The translations under genes and the position numbers were made by a program. Of a DNA stretch of 64,000 bases, positions 1 through 14,925 are shown piece by piece (the first letter of the stretch is position 1; each line of letters opens with the position of its first letter). The stretch comes from Diabrotica undecimpunctata (Eukaryota > Arthropoda > Insecta > Coleoptera > Chrysomelidae): assembly GCF_040954645.1 (NCBI RefSeq), contig NC_092808.1, positions 82,523,889 to 82,587,888 of the forward strand, read 5' to 3'. The notes beneath the pieces were generated by a model. The model was not told where the DNA came from, did no database searches, and was given only the letters and a program-made list of their open reading frames with translations.

Positions 1-15
1 TTCATACGCTGGGAG

Positions 16-1841
<1,826 letters not shown>

Positions 1842-1892
1842 TATATTATTAATGCGATAGCGAATGCGATTAATTGAATAATAATATAGGCA

Positions 1893-2075
1893 AAATATAA
1901 TGGCATATCTCGCTAAACAGGAAAATAAAAAACAAAACAGGTATGTCGATGGAAGGCAACCGTAAATACGTATTTCTGACTATTTGGTCGGTATCAGTTT
2001 GGTCAGAAATAGTCTGCAATACGAAATAGGGCTGCTTTCCATTGATATAACGATGATAAAGGATTACATTTTTTA
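1893..2075. repeat. Diverged copy of the 322-bp repeat family
   Basis: Contains TAATGGCATATCTCGC, a GTCGATGGAAGGCAACCGTA block and TACGTATTTCTGACTATT. These match the units at 10360-12070 (TAATGGCATGTCTCGC, ATCGATGGAAGGCAACCGTA and TACGTATTTCTGACTATT) in the same order. It is a single, more diverged copy next to the Tc1 element, showing that the family is dispersed and not confined to the intron array. Confidence 0.75.
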
Positions 2076-2100
2076 AGGGAACGTACAATTTCCCAGCTCG

Positions 2101-2880
2101 AAAAAGGGAACCTTATGCTCTGAGAGGTAATGGTTGTTACATCTCGGGGTTTTTAGGCTTAATTGAAATATTTCACATTTGTTGCCAAAAATCATAACCA
2201 AAATTTCATGCTATAGGTTTTTGAAAAGTAGGCGCTAGCAATCTAAATTTCATAAATGTATTACCACTGACACTCCACTGACATTAAAAATCGCAAGTCA
2301 ATTCAAGTGTTGTTTCTGAGAGTATGGAGATTACCTCAGGCTACAATTTTTATTTAAATTATTTCTAAGACGTTAATATTTTTGGTAAATTGATTTTTTC
2401 TGTCCCCCCCTCCTTTCTTTCGAGTAGTGGTGCCCCAAAATTGACATTTTTAGCGCAAAATTCAGCTTGTTTAATTTTTAGAGGGTCAGTCGCATTTTGT
2501 CTCTGACGACTGGAATAAACATTGTCTTTTTTATTTCATTTCTGCCTAATTTAATGTCTATTATTTCAGTAATTCTGAAATTAAAATGATCTGAGTTCTG
2601 ATCATAATTTAAATCTCTACAATATCTTTAAAAATTTGCAAATATCTAATTGGGACTCTTGTTTAATTTCATCTTATTTAATTGTCTCGTTGTGCATTAA
2701 TTTTTGTTAAACATGTACTCATTTCTACTTTCTGTATATTGTTTGTCTAGATCACATTCATGTCAACAATAACCGAAAAAATGGCTACATTCCACATGCC
2801 ATACAATTTATCAATTCGATTATATTCGTATTTAGTAAAATATTTTTTCAGAATAAAAAATACACTATGTAAAAACAGAA
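2101..2880. other. Intergenic, no gene recognised
   Basis: AT-rich sequence with no open frame or repeat I can assign. It lies downstream of the transporter's 3' end, and the gene's polyadenylation signal follows at 2890-2895. Confidence 0.6.
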
Positions 2881-2889
2881 TAAAATAAT

Positions 2890-2895
2890 TTTATT
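2890..2895 (-). promoter_or_regulatory. Candidate polyadenylation signal (AATAAA) of the transporter gene
   Basis: TTTATT on the plus strand reads AATAAA on the minus strand, about 67 bp downstream of the transporter stop codon at 2962-2964. Position and orientation suit the 3' end of that transcript. The hexamer is common in AT-rich DNA, so this is a candidate only. Confidence 0.45.
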
Positions 2896-2961
2896 TCTAT
2901 GTAAATACGTTATATTAATATTTTTAATAGATAAAAAATGCAGTACAAACTTAGTACAGTA

Positions 2962-3956
2962 TTATGGTATAAAACCTTTGTTATTATAAGATTGTTTATC
3001 ACATTTTTGCTGTTTTAAATTCTCATTAGGTAGTGAAATATTTGATACAACTTCGCCTTTTAATATCATTTGAATTTCTTCCAACGTTTTTCCCTTAGTC
3101 TCTGGTATATAACATAAAGTAAAAATTACTGTACAAAAACAAGAACAAGCAAATATAAAGAATGGTACCTGTATACCAAACGCATGCCTTAAACCATGAT
3201 AAATTTGAAGACTAATGACGCAAAATCCTACGTAGCTAAGATCAGATAACGTCATTCCAAATGCTTTAACTTTAGCCGGAAATAGTTCAGCTGTCATAAC
3301 TACGGGAACTAAGCCAATACCAAATTTAAAAGATGCTGCGTAAACTAGTACCATTGCGAGTGGTAACCAACTGAAGGATTTAGTATCTACCCCAGAATTC
3401 TTAAGTGTGAAGTAGATTCCTATAATTATAAGAGTAGTGCCAGCCATTACGCCAGAGATACAAAGTAACATTCTTCTACCAAAATTATCAATAGCTAACG
3501 AAGCGGACATTGCTGCTATAAACATAGTTGCAGAAAAAAGTATAGCTCCTGTATATGCTGGAAGGTACGTAGAACCTGCTTCTTCCAAAATAGATTGAAG
3601 ATTCATTAGCATTACGCTGATACTACTCATGTGTTGAGAACTATTTAGCATTACCATTATAATTAATGCTTTTCTATTGCTGGGTATTAAAATTAAATCT
3701 TGAAATCTACCCTTTTCACTTTTTTGACGTTCAATGGCTACAGTTATATCTCGTAATTCATCTTCAATATCGTCTCTTTTTCGAAGTTTTCTAAGCGACT
3801 GCTTAGCTTCTTCATATTTATTTTTGTATAAAAGATAATATGGCGATTCTGGCTGAAATAGGAAAATGGTTAATCCGATAAGATTTATTAGGATTCCTAA
3901 TAAGCATGGAACCCATATAGGTACGAATGGTCCAACGCAGTAGACAATTAGTATTC
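2962..3956 (-). CDS. Tret1-like facilitated sugar (trehalose) transporter, 3'-terminal exon
   Basis: Carboxy-terminal two thirds of a major-facilitator sugar porter, a 12-helix plasma-membrane protein. Insect Tret1 members move trehalose or other sugars down their gradient between haemolymph and cells. Family motifs appear in order: PESPYYL just after helix 6, a long charged central cytoplasmic loop, the FGRRML loop after helix 8, and PETKGKT after helix 12, the sugar-porter signature. Hydrophobic helices fill the rest, followed by a polar tail ending KGFIP and TAA at 2962-2964. The exon begins at 3956, after a TTTTAG acceptor (AG at 3958-3957), with the last two bases of a glycine codon. That fits the phase-1 donor at 15185 and joins LTG to ILIVYCVG, as expected in the family. 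About 331 codons lie here. Substrate is inferred from family only. No stop or frameshift is seen. Confidence 0.9.
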
Positions 3957-4003
3957 CTAAAATAAAAAAAAATAACTTTAATTACAACTAAACTTAAAGC
4001 TAA

Positions 4004-4004
4004 T

Positions 4005-4086
<82 letters not shown>
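4004..4086. repeat. (CA)n(TA)n microsatellite
   Basis: A short CA run passing into a long TA run with one break, just inside the 3' end of the transporter intron. Confidence 0.95.
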
Positions 4087-4092
<6 letters not shown>

Positions 4093-4312
4093 GATATTTA
4101 GTTTCATAAGAATTTTAATTTAAAGATAGTTTATTTTAAATTTACATTAGCTAGTTTAGATATATATATGTGTGTTTCATAGTAGATCTAATAAAGATAA
4201 TTTAAAAAAGTACTTACAAACTAATTCTTTGAGAACCGCGATAAAAACCCTATATATTATATTATTAAAAATACTCACTGCTCATCATTCAAACAAACAA
4301 TACATCATAACA

Positions 4313-4392
<80 letters not shown>
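4313..4392. repeat. (TA)n microsatellite, left flank of an LTR insertion
   Basis: TA tract that stops directly at the 5' LTR. A second TA tract (10262-10359) starts directly after the 3' LTR, so the retrotransposon appears to have inserted inside one microsatellite. Any 4-6 bp target duplication is hidden within the TA repeat. Confidence 0.93.
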
Positions 4393-4396
<4 letters not shown>

Positions 4397-5050
4397 ATGA
4401 TATGTAAAATCGAGAAAAATATTGGTTTGTTTAAAAATATTTCAAAATTCAATAGCATTAAAATAATTCAGATAAGTAGGATAATATCCAACAAACATTT
4501 CGAAGAAGGAGAGTTATTAATTTCTTGAATTACCTGTACCAAACAAAAAGTAAGCTTTGCATAAATTATTTCTTTGTTATACTTGAGTGACCCGCATAAT
4601 TTTAAGTGAAAACAAAAAGACAATTGAACGGGGTTTTCCAAAATACATTAATGCAGTGATTAGGGACAAATAGAAGAGATTTTAGATAGAGGTTTTTGTT
4701 AGTTTTTAAGAATTATAGAAAATATTATTTGTAAATAAGTTTTAGGAAATTTTATAATTATAGGTAAAAATTTGTTTGTTATCGAAATGAAAAATGGGGG
4801 AATTGTGACGAGTTTTGATTGGCGGAGATTGAAAAAGGTGGGATAAGTATGTAGGAAAAAGTTTAGAGAGATTGAGGAGGAGAGAGAAAAAGATCAGTGG
4901 GTTTCCAAGTCTGTGAGAGGAACGGTGATTGTTCTCTGGCGGTTCCTGAAATGTAGCAAGCAGTAGTGGAATGTTAGTGAGTTTTTGTGGAGTTAGTGTA
5001 TCTGACAGAGGCTGAAGCAGCAAAATATTGTAAGTCATATTTCTCTACTT

Positions 5051-5225
5051 ATATTCCAAGAGTCACTGTTCAGGCCAACGAGAGATTCAGTTTATCGTAA
5101 AGAGAAGATATTCCAAGAGTCATTGTTCAGGCCAACGAGAGATTCAGTTTATCGTAAAGAGAAGATATTCCAAGAGTCATTTTTCACTCGGGCCAATGAG
5201 AGCTTCAGTTTATCGAGAGGAGAAA
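5051..5225 (+). repeat. Three tandem 57-bp repeats inside the LTR
   Basis: Units start at 5051, 5108 and 5165, each beginning ATATTCCAAGAGTCA and containing TTCAGTTTATCG. The first two are nearly identical; the third has a short insertion and substitutions. The same triplet occurs in the 3' LTR from about 9455. Tandem repeats in LTRs often carry enhancer or insulator sites, but none is shown here. Confidence 0.85.
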
Positions 5226-5459
5226 GGCTATCATAATTTGAATGACTGTTGCTTTTGAAGGAGATCATTAAGGACGATATATTTGCAACAATCTGTTGTA
5301 AGATTGCTGATTACATAGGGAGCGGTTGAGAGGAGATAATACAGTCTACAAGGAACAAGGATTTGGACCACTCATCATCAGAGAGAGATATTTTTGTTTT
5401 CTGCAGTTTTTTTTTCTTTTATTGATAACAAAATTTTTACACGTAATTGAGAAAGGATA

Positions 5460-5467
5460 TAAATATT
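5460..5467 (+). promoter_or_regulatory. Candidate TATA box in the 5' LTR
   Basis: TATAAATA in the middle of the LTR, in the sense orientation, where a retrotransposon promoter would be expected. In DNA this AT-rich such a match alone is weak evidence. Confidence 0.3.
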
Positions 5468-5861
5468 TTGATTAGGAGAGTTAGAATAGTTTGGGATTTT
5501 GAGATTTCAATTAATATTGTTTGTACCATTAATTTTGATTGTTCACGTACGGAGAACAAAATTTTGAGAATCCTTATATGAGATTTGTTTATTGAAAACC
5601 TTTGAGTGTGAATTGTTTCATTATTTTTATTTCAATATATAGTGTTAGATCATATGTGTTTTTTATTATTCCGGTATTCTCTGGACCTTACCTTTCACAT
5701 GTAATAGCCTAGATATTGAAGCACGAATTTAACCCTGAGATAAAAGAATTAAAAATTGTGATAGAGTCATAATCATATCATTTAAATAATTTTAATTAAT
5801 CAAAAAAATTAATTAGCTAATTATTGCTTGGCGCACCAAGACTTTAAATATCACAATAACT

Positions 5862-5879
5862 GGCTTCCAAAACGTGGGG
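5862..5879 (+). other. Candidate tRNA primer-binding site
   Basis: TGGCTTCCAAAACGTGGG lies one base after the 5' LTR. It begins TGG, the complement of the CCA end of tRNAs, as minus-strand priming sites do. I could not name the tRNA. Confidence 0.5.
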
Positions 5880-6263
5880 CTTGAAAATATCGCAGCTTTA
5901 CATTTGAAGGAAGGGAAAGAGATCTGGAATAAGTACAGGTGATCCAGAGATAAAAACATATAACATTGAGGGAATTTGAATTTGAAAGTATTTTGACAAT
6001 TTTTCCAGAGAATATAAATTTGATTTATTGATTGATCGTAGTTAGTGGATATTTACTGCTATTGAATTATTTGATTTAATTTCTTTACCAATCGTACATT
6101 TGATATTTATTTTGAATTATTTGAATTTTACTGATTGCATATTTGATATTTGTCGTGAAAATTTAATACATTTGGGGAGAAATATTGTCGTGTTCTGAAA
6201 CATATAGAGTGTTGTAAAATTTCACATTTGGTGGGGACAAAAACAGTAACGAAAAGAAACAAC

Positions 6264-8246
6264 ATGTCGACCACAAGGAGTCAAAGCAAAATGCAAGAAA
6301 GGAAGGAGGATAACAGAGAAGAGGAAACAATTGTTGAAGAAGGATCGGATAATGAAGGAAATGTTACAATAGTTGAGGAAAAAAAAGAATTATCAGGAAT
6401 AGAGAAATTATTAGCAATGATGCAAATACAGACACAAACAATGAATGAAACATCAAAGAAAATGGATAGAAATCAACAAGAAACAAAACAAACAATGGAA
6501 GAAAACCAACGGGAAACAAGACAAGCAATAGAACTAAATAACAGGAATATAGAGCAGCGTTTGGAAAACTATGAACAAGAAATTAAAGGATGTGTTGAGG
6601 GGATAAAGAAAGAACTGATACAACAGATAGAAGAAATAACCATAAAGAATGCAAAACAAGAGACAGAGATAAAAGATATCCAAAATACGATGAAGGAAAT
6701 AAAGATTGTCCAGAAAAAGGAATTAGAACAGTTAGAAGAAAAATTTGAAATGGCGCTACAAGAAGACAGGAAGGACGTAGAAAGAAGATTAAAGCAAAAT
6801 GAAAAACAAATGGCAGAAATTGAACTAAGAGGGGTAGAGAGAAAAGAAGTTATCATCCATGGAACAAGCGAGGCGAAAATACAATTTGGCGGGGATATTC
6901 GGAAAACACACCCAGTACCGTTTGTTAAAAATCTGAAAACCAAATTACAACATATTAGATATTTTGACGATTGCAAAGAAACAACTAGAAACCATTTGAA
7001 AGAAGGAGCAGCGTTATGGTATGAAAGCAAGGAAGATGAGTTTGAAAATTGGACAGATTTTGAAAATAAATTTCTCAACTATTTCTGGGGGAAAAATAAA
7101 CAGAGAGAAATCAACCAAGAGCTACAGAATGGAAAATATCACGAAAAAATGGGAATATCTGAAGAAAGATATGCTTTGCAGATATATAACAATTCAAAAT
7201 ATCTAGAATACAAATATTCTACCGAACAGCTGGTAGAAATGATCAGCAGACATTTTGAGGAAACGTTGGAAGATCACGTGATTTTGAGAAACTATCAAGA
7301 TATTGATAGTTTGTGCCAATTCCTTCAATTAAAAGAAGCGAAAAGAAAAGAAATGAGAAATAGAAGACAACATGACCAATATAATGGAGCGAAAAGAAGG
7401 TATTCATCAAATTATGACCAGAGAAACCGACATCCCAGATCAACAAACGAATATAGGCCGAGAAATTACAATAATTACAATAGACAACAAAATTACGATA
7501 ACAGGAATGACACACAACAGAGAACATATGAAAATCACAACAGGAATAGAGATGCACAAAATCCTCCAAATAGGAATACTAACGAACAAAGGGACGATAG
7601 AAATAACCAGAGCTTCCAACAACAAAATAGAAGGGAGATGAATCATGTAGCAATAGGAAACGACAGACAAATTTCTAATTCTAATCTAATATTTTTAGAT
7701 GCATTTATAAAACATAAAGCGATTAAAATTGTGATTGATTCTGGATCGGAGATATCGCTAATCAATAAAAAACTAGTAAAAGAATTAAATTTGGACAGAT
7801 TTGTGTATAAGATTCCTAGGGTTGATTTAGTGGGTGCAAACAATAAAAATTTGACGACAGTAAACGAAGGCTTGGGAGTACAGATAAGAGTGGGAAACAA
7901 ATTCCATATTATGAAATGTGTGGTGATTGAAGATTTAAATCATGATATGATAGCGGGAATTGATGAATTGAGGAAAAAAGATATCACCATAAATTTTTCG
8001 GAAAATAAACTGGAAATCAGAGCAGAACCAGACAACACAGGAGAAGAAAAGCAAACAGATAGGAAAACAAATTCTGGAAGGATCAATGCACAGGAAAAAC
8101 GCAAAGAAATCGATATGACTGTAGAGGATAAACCGAAAGTACAAGAACAAGATCTAACAGAAAAGAAAAAAAAAAGGAAGAAAAAGAAGAAGAGTTCGAA
8201 AAGAAAGCAGGAAATAAGATGGAGACCAGAGAAAAACAGGAAATAG
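6264..8246 (+). CDS. Gag-protease polyprotein of the LTR retrotransposon
   Basis: Intact frame of 660 residues from ATG at 6264 (context AACAACATGT); the open frame extends upstream without another ATG. Residues about 40-195 are rich in Gln, Glu and Lys and look like a long coiled coil. About 215-360 form a Gag capsid-like segment (WYESKEDEFENWTDFE and a following helical region), matching Ty3/gypsy Gag in pattern. Residues 368-460 are Arg/Asn/Gln-rich with no CCHC zinc knuckle, so RNA binding probably rests on basic residues. A retroviral-type aspartic protease follows, with catalytic Asp492-Ser-Gly in IVIDSGSEIS and a later DMIAGID segment. The carboxyl end is a lysine run encoded by a long A-rich tract where the -1 frame is also open. 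Product: particle protein and its processing protease, acting in the cytoplasm. Confidence 0.85.
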   Translation: MSTTRSQSKMQERKEDNREEETIVEEGSDNEGNVTIVEEKKELSGIEKLLAMMQIQTQTMNETSKKMDRNQQETKQTMEENQRETRQAIELNNRNIEQRLENYEQEIKGCVEGIKKELIQQIEEITIKNAKQETEIKDIQNTMKEIKIVQKKELEQLEEKFEMALQEDRKDVERRLKQNEKQMAEIELRGVERKEVIIHGTSEAKIQFGGDIRKTHPVPFVKNLKTKLQHIRYFDDCKETTRNHLKEGAALWYESKEDEFENWTDFENKFLNYFWGKNKQREINQELQNGKYHEKMGISEERYALQIYNNSKYLEYKYSTEQLVEMISRHFEETLEDHVILRNYQDIDSLCQFLQLKEAKRKEMRNRRQHDQYNGAKRRYSSNYDQRNRHPRSTNEYRPRNYNNYNRQQNYDNRNDTQQRTYENHNRNRDAQNPPNRNTNEQRDDRNNQSFQQQNRREMNHVAIGNDRQISNSNLIFLDAFIKHKAIKIVIDSGSEISLINKKLVKELNLDRFVYKIPRVDLVGANNKNLTTVNEGLGVQIRVGNKFHIMKCVVIEDLNHDMIAGIDELRKKDITINFSENKLEIRAEPDNTGEEKQTDRKTNSGRINAQEKRKEIDMTVEDKPKVQEQDLTEKKKKRKKKKKSSKRKQEIRWRPEKNRK

Positions 8247-8701
8247 AAGGTACAGAAGAATTGTTGGCAACCGACGATAAAACAGAATGGAAGCAGGAAG
8301 AAAAAGAAGGTATTATCAGAGAAGTGAAAGGAATAGAAACATGGTGCTCGGAATACCAAAGGGAATTAGAGGATAAAAAGAAAACAGAAGAAAAAATGGC
8401 ACTGATGGACGAGAATCCAGAATTTTGTGAAGAAGTATTATGGACAGTGAACACATGTGAACAAAAGGTGGATGAAAGAAAAATAAATTGTGGAAAAAAC
8501 ATGGAGAAGGAAATAGAGAAGATTTTAGGAAACCATGGAGATTTTGTTAATAAAGTAAATCAAGTGGTTAAAAATTATGAACTTTCTTTTAAGGGAAAAT
8601 ACTTGGAAAAATTTAAAACGAAAATATATCCAATCCCGTATAAAGACAGGCAATATACGGGGTATTTTAACATTCACGACATTTGTCAGTATCATAAGTA
8701 G
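8132..8701 (+). pseudogene. Remnant of pol (N-terminal linker only), in the -1 frame of gag
   Basis: The -1 frame relative to gag is open from 8132 to TAG at 8699-8701 and overlaps the end of gag by 115 bases. The overlap includes an A-rich slippery tract near 8161-8200, so a -1 frameshift could produce a Gag-Pol fusion; the first ATG in this frame is at 8219. The product is highly charged (Glu/Lys) and then contains YLEKFKTKIYPIPYKDRQ. The FxxKxYPIPxxxR pattern is what Ty3/gypsy Pol proteins show just before the reverse transcriptase domain. About 16 residues later the frame ends, with no RT, RNase H or integrase. I infer an internal deletion that removed nearly all of pol and left its first segment. 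Confidence 0.6.
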
Positions 8702-8795
8702 ATTTTAATAACATAGTGAATAATTTGATCCTAGAAAACTTTTGTCATTTTTAAAATTTAACAAAGAGTTTTCGGCAGATCAAATGGCGGGGATT

Positions 8796-11266
<2,471 letters not shown>

Positions 11267-12070
11267 TTCCTTTTCTAACTTGGCTGCACCGTACTGAAGA
11301 CGACCAATAGTCAGAAATACGTATATACGGTTGCCTTCCATCGATATACCATTGTTGGTTTTCTGTTTTGCGAGACATGCCATTACTTTTTACTTTTATT
11401 ATTCACTCGCATTATCCTTTTTCATTTGTTTTAAACGTTTCAACGTTTGGCATTCCTTTCCCCAGGTAGCTGTAGCTTCCTCCGTGGTTGGTGTTAGTTG
11501 TTGCCCTGGAAACCATCAGGGTCTTCTAACTCTAATGCCACAAATTGGTTGCATTGCTCCTGTAGTGATCCTTTCCCAAGTTAATATGCTCCTTTTATAA
11601 CTTGGCTGCACCGTACTGAAGACGACCAATAGTCAGAAATACGTATATACGGTTGCCTTCCATCGATATACCATTTTTGGTTTTCTGTTTTGCGAGACAT
11701 GCCATTACTTTTTACTTTTATTATTCACTCGCATTATCCTTTTCCATTTGTTTTAAACGTTTCAACGTTTGGCATTCCTTTCCCCAGGTAGCTGTAGCTT
11801 CCTCCGTGGTTGGTGTTAGTTGTTGCCCTGGAAACCATCAGGGTCTTCTAGCTCTAATGCCACAAATTGGTTGCATTGCTCCTGTAGTGATCCTCTCCCA
11901 AGTTAATATGCTCCTTTTCTAACTTGGCTGCACCGTACTGAAGACGACCAATAGTCAGAAATACGTATATACGGTTGCCTTCCATCGATATACCATTTTT
12001 GGTTTTCTGTTTTGCGAGACATGCCATTACTTTTTACTTTTATTATTCACTCGCATTATCCTTTTCCATT
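11267..12070 (+). repeat. 322-bp tandem repeats, right arm in inverted orientation
   Basis: After a short unique junction (AATAACTTTCC, around 11260-11272) the same units continue reverse-complemented, again with a 322-bp period; the 89-codon frames start at 11331, 11653 and 11975. With the left arm this makes a head-to-head inverted repeat of roughly 0.8 kb per arm that runs into (TA)n at both outer ends. The last unit is cut off at TTTTCCATT by the TA tract. Confidence 0.92.
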
Positions 12071-12071
12071 T

Positions 12072-12132
<61 letters not shown>

Positions 12133-12140
12133 TATATATA
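12071..12140. repeat. (TA)n microsatellite at the right edge of the inverted array
   Basis: TA tract passing into short palindromes around 12145-12195 (ATATAACTACATATGTAGTTATAT is self-complementary). Confidence 0.93.
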
Positions 12141-12197
12141 AATACATATATAACTACATATGTAGTTATATATGTACATAACTACATATGTATATAT

Positions 12198-12345
12198 TGT
12201 TACGAAAGATTTATCCCACATAGGAAAAGTCCATTGACGAAAAAGAAGAAGTAGTTCGATGTCATCTTGAATGTTTTCGAACTACTTCTTCTTTTTCGTC
12301 AATGGACTTTTCCTATGTGGGATAAATCTTAAATCTCTCGTAACA
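12198..12345. mobile_element. 148-bp foldback element with a perfect 52-bp hairpin
   Basis: Starts TGTTACGA and ends TCGTAACA. Positions 12209-12260 and 12277-12328 are perfect reverse complements, with a loop of about 16 bases. Outside the stem the ends remain nearly symmetrical (TATTGTTACG / CGTAACAATA). This is the structure of a foldback or hairpin MITE. Its transcript would form a long perfect double-stranded stem. Confidence 0.8.
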
Positions 12346-12934
12346 ATATACATACAGGGTGGTCCTTAAGTAATTGTACAAACAGAAACCGTAGATTCGG
12401 CACTTCATAAAATAATATGATTTAAGCCAACTTGTTTTAATAAAATGTTAATATTAAGAAAGATACATGGTGTTAAAATGGAAATTTAAAATTTTGTTTT
12501 TTGTTATAACTTTTACGTTTGTAAATATTTTTAAACAAAAATTTACAACTAGATGCTTTTGAGTAGCATAAATTATATTGTTACACATACTTTAATGTAA
12601 CTGATAGAGGGCGCCACATATGTCACATGTGTGGCATAAATTTGTGCTAAACTTTTTTGCTCTTTAAGTTAGCTCTATTTGTGTTAAAAAATATTAAAGA
12701 TACATTATTTTTACAAAGAAAAGGTATACTTATTAGTAACCTCAAATTTCAACCGTTTTCGAGATAATCGCATTTTTTAAGTCAGCTGCATAATAATATT
12801 TGTGCGGTAAAGCACTGAATATCTGTAGATAAGCATAATTCATAGTTTATTCCTATTAAAACAACTCAAAGATAATAATGTTATATCACAAAATGCTTTG
12901 TTATGGCTGCTAAATGTCTTATTGGAGAAAAGAT

Positions 12935-13060
12935 TCTTCATCTTCTTCTTTAGGTGCCGTGTCCGTATTCAGGCGTTGGCCGTCATTATGTTTACAATTT
13001 CCCTTTTCTATCGCTTCTTAAGTTTCTATTCTGGCGTTGTATTACTTTTTCTCTATTGTA
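12935..13060 (-). mobile_element. RTE-type retrotransposon 3'-tail fragment
   Basis: CTTCTTCTTTAGGTGCCGTGTCCG followed by GGCGTTGGCCGTCATTATG resembles the noncoding 3' tail seen in minus orientation at 16195, 21868, 24375 and 40757 (CTTCTTCTT, then GTGCC, GGTTGG and ATCATCA-like blocks). It is very short and decayed. Confidence 0.45.
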
Positions 13061-13080
13061 AAATGCTGAAAACTTAAAAT

Positions 13081-13510
13081 ATGTGGTTTATGCAAGATGA
13101 TATACCTTCACATTCTATTGAGAAGGCAGTGAGAACATACTTAAATACAACTTTTCTGAACTTTGAATTGGTCGTGGTAGTCATATGCCTTGGCAATGTG
13201 ATATGATATTCATATAATTATTTAATTCATGAAAGTTTAATACATTATTTAACTGTTTAATACATTATTTAACCTCTGCGACAAATAAGATGTAGTTCCA
13301 CATTATACCATAAGATTTGGATATGTAGCCAAAATAATATATTCATCCATTATAAACTATAGCCACAACATAGCCCAGAATTTAATCCTCTTAATTTTAG
13401 TGTATGGGACGCACTAAATTAACGTGTTTAAAAGAATCTCATAAACATCGCAACCAACTATTGGCAAAAAATAAATACTGCAGCAGTTTTTTAAGAACCA
13501 ATGATGCTAT
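13081..13510 (+). pseudogene. Mariner-like transposase, C-terminal fragments
   Basis: A frame near 13083 gives WFMQDDIPSHS, the motif around the second catalytic Asp. Near 13370-13430 SPEFNPLNFSVWDAL corresponds to the SPDLNPLDFxVWG motif that holds the third acidic residue, here changed to Asn. INTAAVF near 13470 matches the family's tail. The pieces are in different frames with a large deletion between them, so no protein can be made. Confidence 0.6.
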
Positions 13511-13724
13511 TTAATATGAGACGTAAACGACAAAATATAATGGTATGATATGTATGTTGTCTTAGTGTTGCATTATAAAATTTGGGCTAAAAGGAATTAA
13601 GCTACACAAGGATATGTAATATTATGAAAAAAGTATATCACTTTTTATTTATCCTAGTGTTACACTCAACAGAAGGGTTTATTTCGAATCATTTGACATG
13701 AATACCACAAAAGTCATTTTTTTT

Positions 13725-14925
13725 ACATATCCTACTGTTGGTTTGAGGCGACGATATAATTTGAAAGATGTGCGCTTAGAAAATTAATTTTTATTTATTT
13801 CTAATATTAATGAATTATAATAAACAACTTGAAAGTAATCCAGTAATTAATACACCACTTTATCTTAAATGTTCGAATTGTAGCCCTTGTTATATTTGAC
13901 AGTAACCCAAACGTTGTAGAAATTCTTGTTGCACCTTGTTTATGGTTTCTTGAGAAATATTGTTTATTTCTTTACGAATTCTTGTTTTTAAGTCTTCAAT
14001 ACTTGCAGGTTTCGTTTTATAAACAGCATTCTTTAAATGAACCCACATAAAATAATCCAAAGGATTGATGTCTGGCGACCTCGCTGGCCATTCAATATGG
14101 TTTAGGTCGAACATCTACAGCATAATGCGGAGGTTGACGTACACCATTATGTTGAAACTATAAACTTTCATCAAAACCTCCACGATTAATTGTACTGGAG
14201 AATAAATTAACTAAAGTAGGTACGAGATACCACCTTAAAAACTTAAGGTATGCTGGTCCGTTTAAATTACCTTCGAAAAAGTTTACCTTTAGCGGGTACT
14301 GTATATGATGTTTCCGCATCCAGTTGAGGTTTTCTTTTGCCCAGTATCTACAATTCTGACAGTTGACCTCGCCATTTAATGTGAATGTAGCCTTATCAGA
14401 AAAAATAATATTTTGAACCAAGAGAGGGTTTCGGTGGCAGTTATCCATCATTGTTTCGCAAAATTATATTCTTTTATCTTGATCATCCTTGTTTAACTCC
14501 TGTACAAGTTTGCATCTAAAGAGGTGCCATTTTTCAACTTTTATTACTTTTTGTACCGTTGTTTTGCAAATATCGAGATCACGACTAACCTTATGAACAG
14601 AAGTGTGCGCATCTTCTTCGAGAGCAAGTAGAACATCTACTGTTGTATCATAATTTACAGAGGGACGACCTGATTTGGTATGTCTCCATACCCAATCATC
14701 ATGAGTATTTCAATTATTTGCTTTACACTCAAATTCACTTCTACTTCAAATTAATTCTAAGCAATAATACAGAACACTCACGAATTAATACAATTATCGT
14801 ACTACTTAATTGTTATTGAACGTTACTAAAAATAATTACATTTCACTAAAAACTAGTAGTAGGCTACTTTTTTATTTTCTAAGCACATATCTTTCAAATT
14901 ATATCCATTAGACCCCGAGTATTAT
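13725..14925 (-). mobile_element. Second mariner-like element, decayed, with recognisable inverted ends
   Basis: GATATAATTTGAAAGATGTG at about 13753 and its inverted partner ending near 14906 (CATATCTTTCAAATTATATC on the plus strand) face each other around a transposase relic. Similarity extends outward more weakly (CCTACTGTTGG against ATACTCGGGG). Boundaries are approximate. Confidence 0.65.
13890..14720 (-). pseudogene. Mariner-like transposase with lost catalytic Asp
   Basis: Read on the minus strand: an N-terminal helix-turn-helix part (SGRPSVNYDTTVDVLLALEE then DLDICKTTVQKVIK) at about 14690-14470, the middle part at 14451-14158 (IIFSDKATFTLNGEVN holds the first catalytic Asp), and the C-terminal part at 14114-13890 (WPARSPDINPLDYFMWVHLK, third catalytic Asp). 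Between them, at about 14157-14115, the Trp of the WFQQDG-type motif is a stop and its catalytic Asp codon is AAT (Asn). A frameshift follows near 14114. Another interruption lies near 14452. The gene is dead by several independent lesions. Confidence 0.8.

Larger units (their letters stand above)
4393..5860 (+). repeat. 5' LTR
   Basis: Begins TGTTATGATATG and ends about AAATATCACAATAA. It matches 8796-10261 almost base for base. Differences seen include GAGAG/GCGAG near 4868, GAGGC/GAAGC near 5007, a 9/8 T run near 5407 and ATTAATT/ATGAATT near 5810. The exact end is uncertain by a few bases because the outer flank is TA repeat. Confidence 0.9.
12353..13560 (+). mobile_element. Decayed mariner-like (IS630-superfamily) element
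   Basis: Begins TACAGGGTGGTCCTTAAG, a terminal motif common in this superfamily, followed by a long AT-rich leader including GTTTTCGAGATAATCG. Transposase fragments follow at 13081-13510. I could not find the matching right end. A fragment resembling an RTE 3' tail (about 12935-13060) interrupts it. Confidence 0.5.

Noticed and set aside
4742..5038. 98-codon minus-strand frame in both LTRs (also 9145-9441)
   Set aside because: Antisense frame within the LTR with low complexity (Pro/Leu/Ser); it persists because the LTRs are near-identical.
6569..8502. Several antisense frames of 70-170 codons over gag
   Set aside because: Shadows of the A-rich gag coding strand giving Ser/Phe/Leu-rich products.
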